Positions 1 to 9,261 of a stretch of DNA of 64,000 bases are shown here, piece by piece. Source of the stretch: an uncultured Oscillospiraceae bacterium (GTDB lineage Bacteria > Bacillota > Clostridia > Oscillospirales > Oscillospiraceae). Position numbers and translations under genes: made by a program. Each line of letters begins with the position of its first letter. Position 1 is the first letter of the stretch. The stretch is from the NCBI GenBank assembly GCA_947631595.1, contig CANRLZ010000003.1, positions 16,425 to 80,424 on the forward strand. Reading direction: 5' to 3'. The notes under the pieces were generated by a model. That model had not been told where the DNA came from and searched no databases. It saw only the letters and a program-made list of their open reading frames with translations.

Positions 1-522
1 CTGGAGGGTCTGGGGGGTGTCGTCCTCCCGAATGGCCACGGCCTTTTGGGCGATGATGGGGCCTCCGTCCGGCTCGGCGGTGACAAAGTGGACGGTGGCG
101 CCGGTGACCTTGACGCCGTATTCCAGCGCCCGCTCATGGACCCGCAGGCCGTAGAATCCCTCCCCGCAGAAGGAGGGGATGAGGGCGGGGTGGACGTTCA
201 AAATGGCGTTTTCAAAGGCGTTCACAAATTCCTCGGTGAGGATATGCATGAACCCCGCCAAAATAATGAGATCCGCCTTCCACGCCCGGCACCGCTCCAG
301 CAGGGTCAGGGAGTAGGCGCGGTGGTCGGGGTAGTCCCGCCGGGGGACCACCTCGCCGGGCACCCCCGCCTGGGCGGCTCGCTCCAGGGCGTAAGCCCCC
401 TCCTTGGAGGAGATCACGGCGACGATCTCACCGCCGGTGAGTTCGCCGCGTTTTTGCGCGTCCAGCAGGGCCTGGAGGTTGGTGCCGCCGCCGGAGACCA
501 GGACGACGATCCGCTTCAGCAT
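1..522 (-). CDS. purN: phosphoribosylglycinamide formyltransferase (3' part runs off the window edge)
   Basis: Reverse-strand reading MLKRIVVLVSGGGTNLQALLDAQ...ILAGFMHILTEEFVNAF...NVHPALIPSF; overlaps the purM stop by a few nt; purine operon context. Confidence 0.93.
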   Translation of the reverse strand, partial: MLKRIVVLVSGGGTNLQALLDAQKRGELTGGEIVAVISSKEGAYALERAAQAGVPGEVVPRRDYPDHRAYSLTLLERCRAWKADLIILAGFMHILTEEFVNAFENAILNVHPALIPSFCGEGFYGLRVHERALEYGVKVTGATVHFVTAEPDGGPIIAQKAVAIREDDTPQTLQ

Positions 523-1553
523 AGCGCCACCTTCTCCTTCCCCCAGACGATCTCCCCCAGGACGTAGGCATTCACGCCGTTCTCCCCCAGGGCGGCCAGG
601 GCACGGTCGGCGGTGTCCGGGGAGACCACCAGGGTCATGCCCACGCCCATGTTGAAGGTGTTGAACATATCCCGCTCCGGGATGTTCCCCATCCGCTGGA
701 TGAGGCCGAAGATGGGCAGGGTGCGGACGGCGGCCTTTTCCAGCCTGGCGCACAGCCCGTCTGGGATGCAGCGGGGGATGTTCTCGTAGAACCCACCGCC
801 GGTGATGTGGCTCACGCCCTTCACGTCGGCGGCGGCCAGGGCGGCCAGCACGGGCTTGACGTAGATGGCGGTGGGGCGGAGCAGAACTTCGCCCAAGCTC
901 CCGTCCAGCTCGTCGTAGCGCTTGCCCAGGTCGGTCCGCTCCACGTCAAAGACCTTGCGCACCAGGGAGAAGCCGTTGGAGTGTACGCCGGTGGAGGGGA
1001 GGGCCAAAACCACGTCCCCAGGGGCCATCCGGCCCTGGTCGATGACCTTGGCCCTGTCCACGATGCCCACGGAGAAGCCCGCCAGGTCGTAGTCGTCCGG
1101 GGCCATGGTGCCGGGGTGCTCGGCGGTCTCCCCGCCGATGAGGGCGCACCCGGCCTGTACACAGCCCTCGGCCACGCCGGAGACCAGCTGGGCCACCTTT
1201 TCCGGGATGTTCTTGCCGATGGCGATGTAGTCCAGGAAGAAGAGGGGCTTTGCCCCGCAGCAGATAATGTCGTTGACGCACATGGCCACGCAGTCGATAC
1301 CCACGGTGTCGTGCTTGTCCATGAGCTGGGCGACGCGCTGTTTGGTGCCCACCCCGTCGGTGCCGGAGACCAGCACCGGCTCGGACATACCGGAGATGTC
1401 GGGGGCGAACAGGCCGCCAAAGCCGCCCAGGTCGGAGACCACACCGGGGATGAAGGTGCGCTCCACGTGCTTTTTCATCAGCTTGACGCCCTCATAGCCC
1501 GCCTGAATGTCCACCCCGGCGGCGGCGTAGGACGCGGAATGACTTTCGCTCAT
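516..1553 (-). CDS. purM: phosphoribosylformylglycinamidine cyclo-ligase (AIR synthetase)
   Basis: 345 aa ORF; YAAAGVDIQAGYEGVKLMK, SGTDGVGTK, GETAEHPG motifs. Confidence 0.97.
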   Translation of the reverse strand: MSESHSASYAAAGVDIQAGYEGVKLMKKHVERTFIPGVVSDLGGFGGLFAPDISGMSEPVLVSGTDGVGTKQRVAQLMDKHDTVGIDCVAMCVNDIICCGAKPLFFLDYIAIGKNIPEKVAQLVSGVAEGCVQAGCALIGGETAEHPGTMAPDDYDLAGFSVGIVDRAKVIDQGRMAPGDVVLALPSTGVHSNGFSLVRKVFDVERTDLGKRYDELDGSLGEVLLRPTAIYVKPVLAALAAADVKGVSHITGGGFYENIPRCIPDGLCARLEKAAVRTLPIFGLIQRMGNIPERDMFNTFNMGVGMTLVVSPDTADRALAALGENGVNAYVLGEIVWGKEKVALC

Positions 1554-2977
1554 GTGTCGATCTCACTTTCAAAGATATTTTTTTCCGCCTGATCGGGCAC
1601 TTCCATGGGGTAGTTCCCGGAGAAGCAGGCGTCGCAGAAGTGAAGGCGGCAGCCCCGGGCGATCTTGTCTACCGCGTCCAGGGAGAGGAAGCCCAGGGTG
1701 TCCGCGCCGATGATCTGGCGCATCTCCTCCACCGTGCGGCCGTAGGCCAGAAGCTCCCGGCTGGCGGGGATGTCCACCCCGAAGAAGCAGGGGTAGCGGA
1801 AGGGGGGCGCGGAGATGCGGAGGTGGACCTCCTTGGCCCCGGCGTCCCGTACCAGCTGGATGAGCCGGGCGCAGGTGGTGCCCCGGACGATGGAGTCGTC
1901 CACCAGGATGACCCGCTTGTCCCGGACCGCCTCCCGCAGGGCGTTCAGCTTGAGGCGCACCGAGCGCTCCCGCTGGTCCTGGCTGGGCTGGATGAAGGTG
2001 CGGCCAATGTAGCGGTTTTTGATAAGCCCCACGCCGTAGGGGATGCCGGAACACTTGGCGTAGCCGATGGCGGCGGGGATGCCGGAATCCGGCACGCCCA
2101 TGACCATGTCCGCCCCTACGGGGTGTTCCAGGGCGAGGTACTTTCCCGCCTCCTGGCGGGCAAGTTCCACCGACGCGCCGTCGATGACCGAGTCGGGGCG
2201 GGCAAAGTAGATGTACTCAAAGACGCAGACGGCGCTCTCCGCCTGGGCCTTGGCCCGGAGGGAGCGGATCTGCCCGTCAGGGCTGACCACCACCACCTCG
2301 CCTGGGTCCACGTCCCGGACAAACTCGGCGCCCAGCGCGTCCAGAGCGCAGGACTCGGAGGCGAAGACCACCGCGTCTCCGATGCGCCCCATGCACAGCG
2401 GCCGCATCCCACGGGGGTCACGGGCGGCGATGAGCTTCTGGGCGGACATGACGCACAGGGAGTACGCCCCCTGGATCACGCCCATGGTGTTGGCCACCGC
2501 CTCCTCGATGGACCCGGCCTTCAGCCGCTCCTGGACCAGGGTGTAGACCAATACCTCTGTATCCGAGGAGGAGCGGAAGATGCCGCCCTTCAGCTCCAGC
2601 GCCCGGCGCAGCGCCCCGGCGTTGACCAGGTTGCCGTTGTGGGCCAGGGCCAGGTTGCCCTTCACATGGGAGATGGCAAGGGGTTGGGCGTTCTCCGGGC
2701 GGGGTTCGCCGGTGGTGGAGTAGCGCACATGGCCGATGGCCATATTCCCCGGCATGGCGTCCAGCCGCTGTTGGCTGAACACCTCCCCCACCAGTCCAAC
2801 GTCCCGGTGGCAGCGGATCACGCCCTTGTGGTTGACGGCGATGCCGCAGGCCTCCTGGCCCCGGTGCTGGAGGGCAAACAGGGCGGCGTAGGTCTCGTGG
2901 GCCGGGTCGAGTTTAGAACCGGGCGGCGTCCAAATGCCGAAGACGCCGCACTCCTCGTGGAGTTCCTCTTGGCTCAT
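1550..2977 (-). CDS. purF: amidophosphoribosyltransferase (canonical, nucleophile Cys present)
   Basis: 475 aa; EECGVFGIW N-terminal nucleophile after a short propeptide, HRGQE, HNGNL, VILVDDSIVRGTT PRPP loop, C-terminal FCDACFSGNYP. Confidence 0.97.
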   Translation of the reverse strand: MSQEELHEECGVFGIWTPPGSKLDPAHETYAALFALQHRGQEACGIAVNHKGVIRCHRDVGLVGEVFSQQRLDAMPGNMAIGHVRYSTTGEPRPENAQPLAISHVKGNLALAHNGNLVNAGALRRALELKGGIFRSSSDTEVLVYTLVQERLKAGSIEEAVANTMGVIQGAYSLCVMSAQKLIAARDPRGMRPLCMGRIGDAVVFASESCALDALGAEFVRDVDPGEVVVVSPDGQIRSLRAKAQAESAVCVFEYIYFARPDSVIDGASVELARQEAGKYLALEHPVGADMVMGVPDSGIPAAIGYAKCSGIPYGVGLIKNRYIGRTFIQPSQDQRERSVRLKLNALREAVRDKRVILVDDSIVRGTTCARLIQLVRDAGAKEVHLRISAPPFRYPCFFGVDIPASRELLAYGRTVEEMRQIIGADTLGFLSLDAVDKIARGCRLHFCDACFSGNYPMEVPDQAEKNIFESEIDT

Positions 2978-2981
2978 GGGA

Positions 2982-4403
2982 TCATTCCTTCCCGTTCCAG
3001 CAGTAGGTGCAGACCTTGTCCGGGTCCACGCCGATGGCCTCCAGCAGACCGTCCAACGACTGGTAGCCCAGGGAGGCGAAGCCCAGGGTCTCGCAGATGG
3101 TCTTGAGCATACACTGGCCGCGCTCCGTGGTGGCGTCGGCGTACTCCTCCAGATGCTCCTGCCCCTCGTCGCCCTCCAGCTTCTGGATGGTGGAGCGGGC
3201 GAGCAGGTCCATGTCCGAGTTGCTGCGGGAGAAGTTCAGGTACTTGCACCCGTACATGATGGGCGGGCAGGCCGAGCGCATATGGACCTCTTTGGCGCCG
3301 GAGTCGTAGAGGAACTCCACCGTCTCCCGCAGTTGGGTGCCCCGGACGATGGAGTCGTCCACAAAGAGCAGGCGCTTGCCCTCGATGAGTTCCGGGACGG
3401 GGATCTGCTTCATCTTGGCCACCTGGTTGCGCATCTCCTGGTTGGCGGGCATGAAGGAGCGCGGCCAGGTGGGGGTGTACTTCACAAAGGGCCGGGCAAA
3501 GGTCATGTGGGCCTGGTTGGCGTAGCCGATGGCGTGGGGGACGCCGGAGTCGGGGATCCCGGCCACGTAGTCCACCTCGGGGATGCCGCCGCGGGCGGCC
3601 TCGTCCCTGGCCATGACCTCGCCGTTGTGGCAGCGCATGACCTCCACGTTCACCCCCTCGTACCGGGAGTTGGGGTAGCCGTAGTAGGTCCACAGAAAGG
3701 CGCAGATCTTCAGATCCTTCCCGGCGGGGGAGAGGGTCTCGTACCCGTCCGCGGTGAGGCGGACGATCTCCTGGGGACCCAGCTCGTAGGCGTCCTCGTA
3801 GCCCAGCTTGTGGTAGGCGAAGGACTCAAAGGAGGCGCAGCAGCCGTCTTCTGATCTTCCGATCAGGATGGGCAGCCGCCCAAACTTGTCACGGGCGGCG
3901 ATGATGCCTGTTTCGGTGAGGATGAGGATGGTGATGGACCCGTCGATCTCCTCCTGGGCGTAGCGGATGCCCTCCACAAGGTCGCCCTTCTGGTTGATGA
4001 GGGCGGCCACCAGTTCCGACTCGTTCACCTTCCCGGAACTCATGGCCATAAACTGGTGACCGGGCTTGTCGAAGTGGCGGGAGACCAGCTCCTCGGCGTT
4101 GTTGATGCGCCCCACGGTGCTGATGGCGTAGATGCCCAGGTGGGAGCGGATGAGCAGGGGCTGGGGGTCGCTGTCGCTGATGCAGCCGATCCCGGCGGTG
4201 CCGGAGAAGTCGTGGAGGTCCCGTTCAAACTTGGTGCGAAACGGGGTGCCCTCGATGTTGTGGATCTGGCGCTGGAACCCGCCCTGGGGGGAGTAAAAGA
4301 CCATGCCGCCCCGGCGGGTGCCCAGATGGGAGTGGTAGTCGGTGCCGAAGAAAACGTCCAGCACTACGTCGCGCTTGGCGACCGCGCCGAAAAATCCGCC
4401 CAT
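2982..4403 (-). CDS. PurF-like paralog with degenerate glutaminase domain
   Basis: 473 aa; RLLFVDDSIVRGTQLRETV PRTase motif; Fe-S type cysteines retained (KICAFLWTYYGYP, CPPIMYGCKYL, VCTYCWNG); N-terminus MGGFFGA instead of MCG/ECG. Confidence 0.85.
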   Translation of the reverse strand: MGGFFGAVAKRDVVLDVFFGTDYHSHLGTRRGGMVFYSPQGGFQRQIHNIEGTPFRTKFERDLHDFSGTAGIGCISDSDPQPLLIRSHLGIYAISTVGRINNAEELVSRHFDKPGHQFMAMSSGKVNESELVAALINQKGDLVEGIRYAQEEIDGSITILILTETGIIAARDKFGRLPILIGRSEDGCCASFESFAYHKLGYEDAYELGPQEIVRLTADGYETLSPAGKDLKICAFLWTYYGYPNSRYEGVNVEVMRCHNGEVMARDEAARGGIPEVDYVAGIPDSGVPHAIGYANQAHMTFARPFVKYTPTWPRSFMPANQEMRNQVAKMKQIPVPELIEGKRLLFVDDSIVRGTQLRETVEFLYDSGAKEVHMRSACPPIMYGCKYLNFSRSNSDMDLLARSTIQKLEGDEGQEHLEEYADATTERGQCMLKTICETLGFASLGYQSLDGLLEAIGVDPDKVCTYCWNGKE

Positions 4404-4404
4404 C

Positions 4405-5111
<707 letters not shown>

Positions 5112-5115
<4 letters not shown>

Positions 5116-5609
5116 TTTGCCTGCTCCTCCTGTAAAGTTTTATCCTTTTCCATCACAGCGCGTTCCATATCCGCCTTGTGTTCCCGCAGCTTCTCCGTCA
5201 GGGCCGGGTCTCCCAGGGCCAGGATCTGGGCGGCCAGGATGGCGGCGTTGCCGCCCCCGTCCACCGCCACGCAGGCCACCGGGATGCCGGAGGGCATCTG
5301 CACCATGGACAGCAGGGAGTCCAGCCCGCCCATCATGGAGGTCTTCATGGGCACGCCGATGACGGGGAGGGTGGTGTAGGCGGCCAGGACCCCGGCCAGG
5401 TGGGCGGCCTTCCCGGCGGCGGCGATGATGACGCCGAAGCCGTTGTCCGCCGCCGCGGAGGCGAAGGCCTCCGCCTGGGCGGGGGTGCGGTGGGCGGAGA
5501 TGACCCGCGCCTCATAGGGGATGCCGAAGCGCTTCAGGGCGCGCAGACAGGGCTCCATCGCGGGGAGATCGGAGTCCGAACCCAGGACGACAGCAACTTT
5601 TCCAGCCAT
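5112..5609 (-). CDS. purE: 5-(carboxyamino)imidazole ribonucleotide mutase
   Basis: [18 protein letters not shown]...[14 protein letters not shown]...; start chosen at the ATG with an AAGGAGG SD rather than the longer ORF start at 5645. Confidence 0.95.
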
Positions 5610-5650
5610 TGGACGCCTCCTTATACACATAAAAAATGAATGCACCCTAT

Positions 5651-5679
5651 ATGATACCGAATTGTGGCGAAATTTTCAA
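5651..5679 (-). promoter_or_regulatory. sigma-A type promoter for the pur operon
   Basis: Minus strand TTGAAA - 17 nt - TATCAT, about 35 nt upstream of purE ATG (predicted start to ATG). Confidence 0.7.
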
Positions 5680-5812
5680 GGTGTACCGGGGAATTTGGTG
5701 GTTTTTCATGGTGCGGAGGCCCTGGGAGAGGCCTTCTTTGGGAGTTTCGCCCCATGGCCCCTGGTGGCAGGCCGGGCGCGGCGGCATAGGATGGGCCAGG
5801 GGAGTGAGTGCT

Positions 5813-6067
5813 ATGGTCTATGATTTCCTGATCTGTCGTTCCCTCACCTATGCCCAGCGCACCGCCTCCGCCCTGGGTCGGGCGGGCATTTCCGCCTATG
5901 TGACCCGAATTCCCCGCGCGATCTCCGGGGAGGGGTGCGGCTACGCGGTGAAGGTCTCCCAGCGCAAGCGCTCGGACGCACTGCGGGTACTGAGCCGGGT
6001 GGGGATCGCCCCCCTGCGGATCTATGCCCTGGAGCCGAGCGGGACCTACCGGGAGGTGACGGCGTGA
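5813..6067 (+). CDS. DUF3343 family protein (putative Se/S carrier-like)
   Basis: MVYDFLICRSLTYAQRTASALGRAGISAYVTRIPRAISGEGCGYAVKVSQRKRSDALRVLSRVGI; size and motif fit DUF3343; internal start of ORF 5636-6067. Confidence 0.75.
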   Translation: MVYDFLICRSLTYAQRTASALGRAGISAYVTRIPRAISGEGCGYAVKVSQRKRSDALRVLSRVGIAPLRIYALEPSGTYREVTA

Positions 6068-7194
6068 TCTATCTGGACAGCGCCGCCACCACGCTGCAAA
6101 AGCCCCAGGCTGTGGCGCGCGCCGCCGCCTGGGCGGTACGCGCCTGCGCAAGTCCCGGCCGGGGGAGCCACCAGCCCGCCGCTCTCGCCGCCGAGACCGC
6201 CTTCGCCTGCCGCCAGGCGGTGGCCGAGCTGTTGGGTGTGGGCGACCCGGAGCGGGTGGTCTTCACCTGCAACGCCACCCACGCCCTGAACCTGGCCATC
6301 GCCGCCCTGGTGTCCCCCGGGGACCCGGTGGTGATCTCCGGCTGGGAGCACAACGCCGTGACCCGTCCGCTGTACGCCCTGGGGGCGGAGGTGCGGGTGG
6401 CCGCCGGGCCGCTCTTTGACGCCGACGCCGCCCTGGACGCCTTTGACCGCCTGGTGACGGCGGAGGTCAAGTGCGTGGTCTGTACCCAGTGCTCCAACGT
6501 CTTCGGCATGGTTCTGCCTATCCAGGCCATCGCCGGGCTGTGCCGGCAGCGGGGGGTGCCGCTGATCGTGGACGCCTCCCAGAGCGCCGGGGCGCTGCCG
6601 GTGGACCTGGAGGGGTGGGGCGCCGCCTTCGTGGCCCTGCCGGGGCACAAGGGCCTCTATGGCCCCCAGGGCACCGGTCTCCTGCTGTGCGGGAAGGAGG
6701 CCGCCGTCCGCCCCGTCCTCTTCGGCGGGACGGGCAGCGCCTCCCTGCGCCAGGAGATGCCCGACTTCCTGCCCGACCGCCTGGAGGCGGGCACCCACAA
6801 CATCCCCGGCGTCGCCGGGCTGCTGGAGGGGGTGCGCTTCGTGGCGGAACGCGGGCCGGAGAACATTCTGGCCCACGAGCGGCGGCTGGTGGCCCTGACG
6901 CGGGACGGTTTGACCCAACTGCCCGGCCTGGAGGTCTTCGGCGGCGGCCTGGGGCCGGAGCAGGGGAGCGCCCTCTCCTTCCGGGTCCACGGCATGGACT
7001 GCGAGGCGGTGGCCGCCTGGCTGGGGGAGCGGGGCGTGGCCGTCCGCGCCGGGCTTCACTGTGCCCCTCTGGCGCACCGGACGGCGGGGACGCTGGACAC
7101 CGGCACCGTCCGGGTCAGCTTCTCCGCCTACAACTCCGCCATCGAGGTGGAGCGGTTTTTGTCCATCATGGAGCGCATGGTCCGCAAACGGTGA
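6064..7194 (+). CDS. class V aminotransferase / cysteine desulfurase family protein (TIGR01977-like)
   Basis: GTG start overlapping the DUF3343 stop (GTGA); VIYLDSAATTLQKP, DASQSAGALPVDLEGWGAAFVALPGHKGLYGPQGTG (PLP Lys), RAGLHCAPLAH (conserved Cys). Confidence 0.85.
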   Translation: MIYLDSAATTLQKPQAVARAAAWAVRACASPGRGSHQPAALAAETAFACRQAVAELLGVGDPERVVFTCNATHALNLAIAALVSPGDPVVISGWEHNAVTRPLYALGAEVRVAAGPLFDADAALDAFDRLVTAEVKCVVCTQCSNVFGMVLPIQAIAGLCRQRGVPLIVDASQSAGALPVDLEGWGAAFVALPGHKGLYGPQGTGLLLCGKEAAVRPVLFGGTGSASLRQEMPDFLPDRLEAGTHNIPGVAGLLEGVRFVAERGPENILAHERRLVALTRDGLTQLPGLEVFGGGLGPEQGSALSFRVHGMDCEAVAAWLGERGVAVRAGLHCAPLAHRTAGTLDTGTVRVSFSAYNSAIEVERFLSIMERMVRKR

Positions 7195-7207
7195 GAAAAC
7201 GTACAGG

Positions 7208-7238
7208 GGAGGGTTCGGGAGACCGGACCCTCCTTTCC
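7208..7238 (+). terminator. intrinsic terminator after class V aminotransferase gene
   Basis: GGAGGGTTCGG-gaga-CCGGACCCTCC stem (one wobble) followed by TTTCCTT. Confidence 0.5.
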
Positions 7239-7251
7239 TTGGAAATAGGGC

Positions 7252-7280
7252 TTGACTTTAACAGCTAAAAGTGCTAAAGT
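7252..7280 (+). promoter_or_regulatory. sigma-A type promoter upstream of aroF
   Basis: TTGACT - 17 nt - TAAAGT. Confidence 0.6.
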
Positions 7281-7305
7281 GTACGAACAAAGGAAGTGAA
7301 TTATT

Positions 7306-8322
7306 ATGGTCGTCATTCTCAAACCTGACCACACACAAGAACAGCTTCACGCCGCCGTTGCCGCCATGGAAGCCGGCGGGGTCAAGGTCATGATCTCCAA
7401 GGGCAGCGAGACCACCATCCTGGGCGCGGAGGGCAACGCCGCCGGCCTGGATGAGGAGCTTCTGGGCCAACTCCCCGGCGTAGATCGGGTCATGCGGGTG
7501 TCCGAACCCTTCAAGATGGCCAACCGCAAGTACCACCCCGACGACTCGGTGATTGACATCGGCCGGGGGGTGAGCGTGGGCGGAAAGCGCCTGACGGTCA
7601 TCGCCGGCCCTTGCTCCGTGGAGAGCGAGGAGCAGATGGTGGGCATCGCCCAGAGCGTGCAGAAGAGCGGCGCGCTGGCCATGCGGGGCGGCGCGTACAA
7701 ACCCCGCACCTCCCCCTATTCCTTCCAGGGTATGGGGGTGGAGGGCGTCCGCCTGCTCATGGAGGCCCGGGAGAAGACCAACATGCCCATCGTCACCGAG
7801 CTGATGAGTTCCGACCAGCTGCCCTTCTTTGAGGAGTGCGTGGACGTGATCCAGATCGGCGCCCGGAATATGCAGAACTTCGACCTTCTGAAGAAGGTTG
7901 GCCGGTGCAAGAAGCCGATCCTGCTGAAGCGGGGTCTGTCCTCCACCATCGAGGAGTGGCTGATGAGCGCGGAGTATATCATGGCCGAGGGCAACCTGAA
8001 CGTCATCCTCTGCGAGCGCGGCATCCGCACCTTTGAGACCTACACCCGCAACACCCTGGATCTGTCCGCGGTGCTGGCGGTGAAGAAGCTCTCCCACCTG
8101 CCCGTCATCGTTGACCCCTCCCACGCCTGCGGCAAGGCGTGGATGGTGGAGCGCATGGCCATGGCCGCCATCGCCGCCGGGGCGGACGGTCTCATCATCG
8201 AGGTACACAACGACCCGGAGCACGCCCTGTGCGACGGGGCGCAGTCCATCACCCCCCAGCAGTTCGAGGCCCTGATGCCCAAGCTGGACAGCGTCGCCAA
8301 GTGCGTGGATCGCTGTCTCTGA
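7306..8322 (+). CDS. aroF: 3-deoxy-7-phosphoheptulonate synthase (type I beta, N-terminal regulatory domain)
   Basis: 338 aa; VIAGPCSVESEEQM, MRGGAYKPRTSPYSFQGMG, VIVDPSHACGK. Confidence 0.95.
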   Translation: MVVILKPDHTQEQLHAAVAAMEAGGVKVMISKGSETTILGAEGNAAGLDEELLGQLPGVDRVMRVSEPFKMANRKYHPDDSVIDIGRGVSVGGKRLTVIAGPCSVESEEQMVGIAQSVQKSGALAMRGGAYKPRTSPYSFQGMGVEGVRLLMEAREKTNMPIVTELMSSDQLPFFEECVDVIQIGARNMQNFDLLKKVGRCKKPILLKRGLSSTIEEWLMSAEYIMAEGNLNVILCERGIRTFETYTRNTLDLSAVLAVKKLSHLPVIVDPSHACGKAWMVERMAMAAIAAGADGLIIEVHNDPEHALCDGAQSITPQQFEALMPKLDSVAKCVDRCL

Positions 8323-8335
8323 GAGGGTAGGGGAG

Positions 8336-9202
8336 ATGGGCGGCAAGACCGTGGCCGTGGTGGGCCTGGGTCTGATCGGAGGCTCGGTGGCCATGGCCCT
8401 GAAGGGCTTTGAGGACTACCGCGTTCTGGGGGCGGTGCGCTCCCAGAAGACCTACGACTTTGCCCTGGCCCACGGCGTCTGCGACCAGGTGACCCTGGAC
8501 GCCGCCCAGGCGGTCCGGGAGGCGGACGTGGTGTGGCTCTGCCTCCCGCCGGAGGCGATCCTGGACTTTTTCCAGACCCATAGAGACGACTTCAAGCCCG
8601 GCAGCCTGGTCACCGACGTGTGCGGCGTCAAGACCGCCATCGTCCAGGGCGCGAAGGAGAGCCTGCCCGACACGGTGGACTTCATCGGCTGCCACCCCAT
8701 GGCGGGCAAGGAGGTCTCCGGCGTTGCCAATGCCGACCGCGACCTCTTCCGCAACGCCCACTGTATCCTCACCCCCGACGACACCAACGACCCCGCCCAC
8801 GTGGCGCTCCTGGAGCGGATGGCCCGGTACATGGGCTTCCGGGACGTCGTCCGCACCACGCCCCAGCAGCACGACGCCATCATCGCCTACACCAGCCAGG
8901 TCATGCACATCATGGCCGTCGCGGTGTGCGACGACCCCGACCTCTTCGACTGCCAGGGGTTTGAGGGCGGCTCCTTCCGGGACTGCACCCGCGTGGCCGC
9001 CCTGGACGTGCCCCTATGGACGCAGCTCTTCTCTCTGAATGCCCCGGCGCTGTGCAAGGTCATCCAGACCCTGGAGGACAATTTGCGCGCCTACCGGGAG
9101 GCTATCGCCTCCGGGGATCGGGACGCCCTGGCCGCCAAGCTCCAGTACTCCTCCGACCGCAAGCGCCGGATGAATTTTGACAGCCCCGCGCCGGGAAAAT
9201 AA
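8336..9202 (+). CDS. tyrA: prephenate dehydrogenase
   Basis: KTVAVVGLGLIGGSVAMALK, GCHPMAGKEVSGVANAD. Confidence 0.9.
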   Translation: MGGKTVAVVGLGLIGGSVAMALKGFEDYRVLGAVRSQKTYDFALAHGVCDQVTLDAAQAVREADVVWLCLPPEAILDFFQTHRDDFKPGSLVTDVCGVKTAIVQGAKESLPDTVDFIGCHPMAGKEVSGVANADRDLFRNAHCILTPDDTNDPAHVALLERMARYMGFRDVVRTTPQQHDAIIAYTSQVMHIMAVAVCDDPDLFDCQGFEGGSFRDCTRVAALDVPLWTQLFSLNAPALCKVIQTLEDNLRAYREAIASGDRDALAAKLQYSSDRKRRMNFDSPAPGK

Positions 9203-9213
9203 CTGGAACTGCA

Positions 9214-9248
9214 AAAAGCACCTCACCAGGCGGTGAGGTGCTTTTTTT
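9214..9248. terminator. bidirectional terminator between convergent tyrA and clp
   Basis: AAAGCACCTCACC-aggc-GGTGAGGTGCTTTTTTT. Confidence 0.9.
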
Positions 9249-9261
9249 ATCCCCTTGTCTG

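Noticed and set aside
2982-4403. Recent tandem duplication of purF
   Set aside because: The two proteins differ strongly throughout and the paralog has lost glutaminase motifs, so it is an ancient, distinct paralog.
5610-5650. Purine riboswitch in the purE leader
   Set aside because: Predicted leader is only about 35 nt, too short for a purine aptamer plus expression platform.
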